A DNA stretch of 30,761 nt from Paenibacillaceae bacterium UBA6304 (GTDB lineage Bacteria; Bacillota; Bacilli; Paenibacillales; Paenibacillaceae), in NCBI GenBank assembly GCA_002439285.1, contig DJTQ01000398.1, positions 1 to 30,761 of the forward strand. The letters run 5' to 3'. Position numbers and translations under genes: made by a program. The notes beneath the pieces were generated by a model. That model was given only the letters and a program-made list of their open reading frames with translations, had not been told where the DNA came from and made no database searches. Below are positions 30,190 through 30,761 of the stretch, piece after piece. How positions within the stretch are numbered: position 1 is the first letter of the stretch; each line of letters begins with the position of its first letter.

Positions 30190-30761
30190 TTAATTAACGT
30201 TGACGCGGCTCTTATCCGCCAAACCAAGCGTAAGTGCCGTAGAAGCTTGAAGCTCGTGGAACAGTTTCGGGTTTTCCGCCAGGGATACGCCATAAGAAGG
30301 GATCATATCCTTGATCTTCGGCTCCCAGGCTTTGAAGTGCTGCGGGAAGCATTTCTCAATGACTTCCAACATGACGGATACAGCCGTCGAAGCGCCCGGA
30401 GAAGCGCCGAGCAATGCGGCGATCGAACCGTCCGCAGCGTTAACGACCTCCGTCCCGAACTGGAGTGTTCCTTTGCCGCCCGCCACGGTATCCTTGATTA
30501 CTTGCACGCGCTGGCCGGCCACGAGGAGATCCCAATCCTCGCTTTTGGCGGTCGGAATAAACTCGCGCAGCTCATTCATGCGCTTTTCCTTAGATAACAG
30601 CACTTGCTGGATCAGGTATTTCACCAATGACAGGTTCTTCGCTCCCGACGCCAGCATCGTTAGAATATTGCTCGGTTTGATGGAACCCGGCAAATCAAAG
30701 ATGGAGCCGTGCTTGAGAAACTTGGGCGTGAAGCCTGCAAACGGCCCGAACAGCAATGATT
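30190..30761 (-). CDS. mqo: Malate:quinone oxidoreductase, C-terminal 189 residues (runs off right edge)
   Basis: A membrane-associated FAD enzyme that oxidises malate to oxaloacetate and reduces quinone, in the citric acid cycle. The visible part has the characteristic [20 protein letters not shown] near the beginning, [25 protein letters not shown], then [40 protein letters not shown], which holds the FAD-contacting end of the protein. The N-terminal FAD-binding part lies beyond the window. The C-terminus appears complete ([11 protein letters not shown]). It is followed by the deaminase gene with 15 bases between. Confidence 0.96.
   Translation of the reverse strand, partial: SLLFGPFAGFTPKFLKHGSIFDLPGSIKPSNILTMLASGAKNLSLVKYLIQQVLLSKEKRMNELREFIPTAKSEDWDLLVAGQRVQVIKDTVAGGKGTLQFGTEVVNAADGSIAALLGASPGASTAVSVMLEVIEKCFPQHFKAWEPKIKDMIPSYGVSLAENPKLFHELQASTALTLGLADKSRVNVN

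Overview
The window looks like a chromosomal segment of a low- to mid-GC, spore-former-type Bacillota, most likely Paenibacillaceae (Paenibacillus or a relative). This is inferred from the gene set: a glycine T-box upstream of a single-chain glycyl-tRNA synthetase, an ansA-aspA pair with a divergent AnsR-type regulator, a YugN-like protein, an LmrA/LmrB-type TetR-MFS pair, SUKH and DUF3862 lipoprotein genes, strong AGGAGG ribosome sites with frequent GTG/TTG starts, and sigma-A-like promoters. The species cannot be fixed from sequence alone. No rRNA, tRNA, CRISPR array, transposase or replication origin was seen.

Layout. 1-1194 is the N-terminal part of a phosphoketolase (minus strand, runs off the left edge), with a Rex-type redox operator in its upstream region. 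It is followed by a GntR/UTRA regulator, a MATE exporter with its MarR regulator (three copies of one operator motif), a YugN-like protein, and a SUKH (SMI1/KNR4) protein that carries an L7/L12-like tail and lies downstream of a decayed coding remnant. 6.5-8.9 kb is a two-gene spermidine operon (carboxynorspermidine/carboxyspermidine dehydrogenase and decarboxylase) behind a short leader with a terminator-like hairpin. 9.0-11.6 kb holds an SGNH esterase, a 3-hydroxyacyl-CoA dehydrogenase and a small membrane protein. 11.7-16.3 kb is ansA-aspA-sseB-like with a divergent AnsR-type regulator. 16.4-18.8 kb has a DUF3862 lipoprotein and T-box-glyS. 18.9-20.4 kb is a MerR regulator with an aldo-keto reductase under a textbook 19-bp-spacer MerR promoter. 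20.5-23.6 kb carries a GNAT acetyltransferase, a membrane-anchored L7/L12-like protein, decayed genes and a lipoprotein amidohydrolase. 23.6-26.7 kb is an AT-rich accessory island: a truncated XRE regulator, an uncharacterised helical protein and an ORC/Cdc6-like AAA+ ATPase. 26.9-30.8 kb returns to housekeeping genes: universal stress protein, LmrA/LmrB-like TetR-MFS, a nucleoside deaminase and the C-terminal part of malate:quinone oxidoreductase.

Two signals are not explained by ordinary annotation. First, a dispersed imperfect-palindrome element occurs five times (about 1.4, 2.4, 8.9, 11.6 and 15.7 kb), as full, internally deleted and solo-end copies. One copy end encodes the last residues and stop of the MATE protein, and another fills the ansA/ansR divergent control region. 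Second, the AT-rich ATPase plus partner pair at 24.1-26.7 kb, next to a broken regulator, is the best candidate here for an undescribed two-gene system, possibly a defence or NTP-driven conflict module; that function is inference only.
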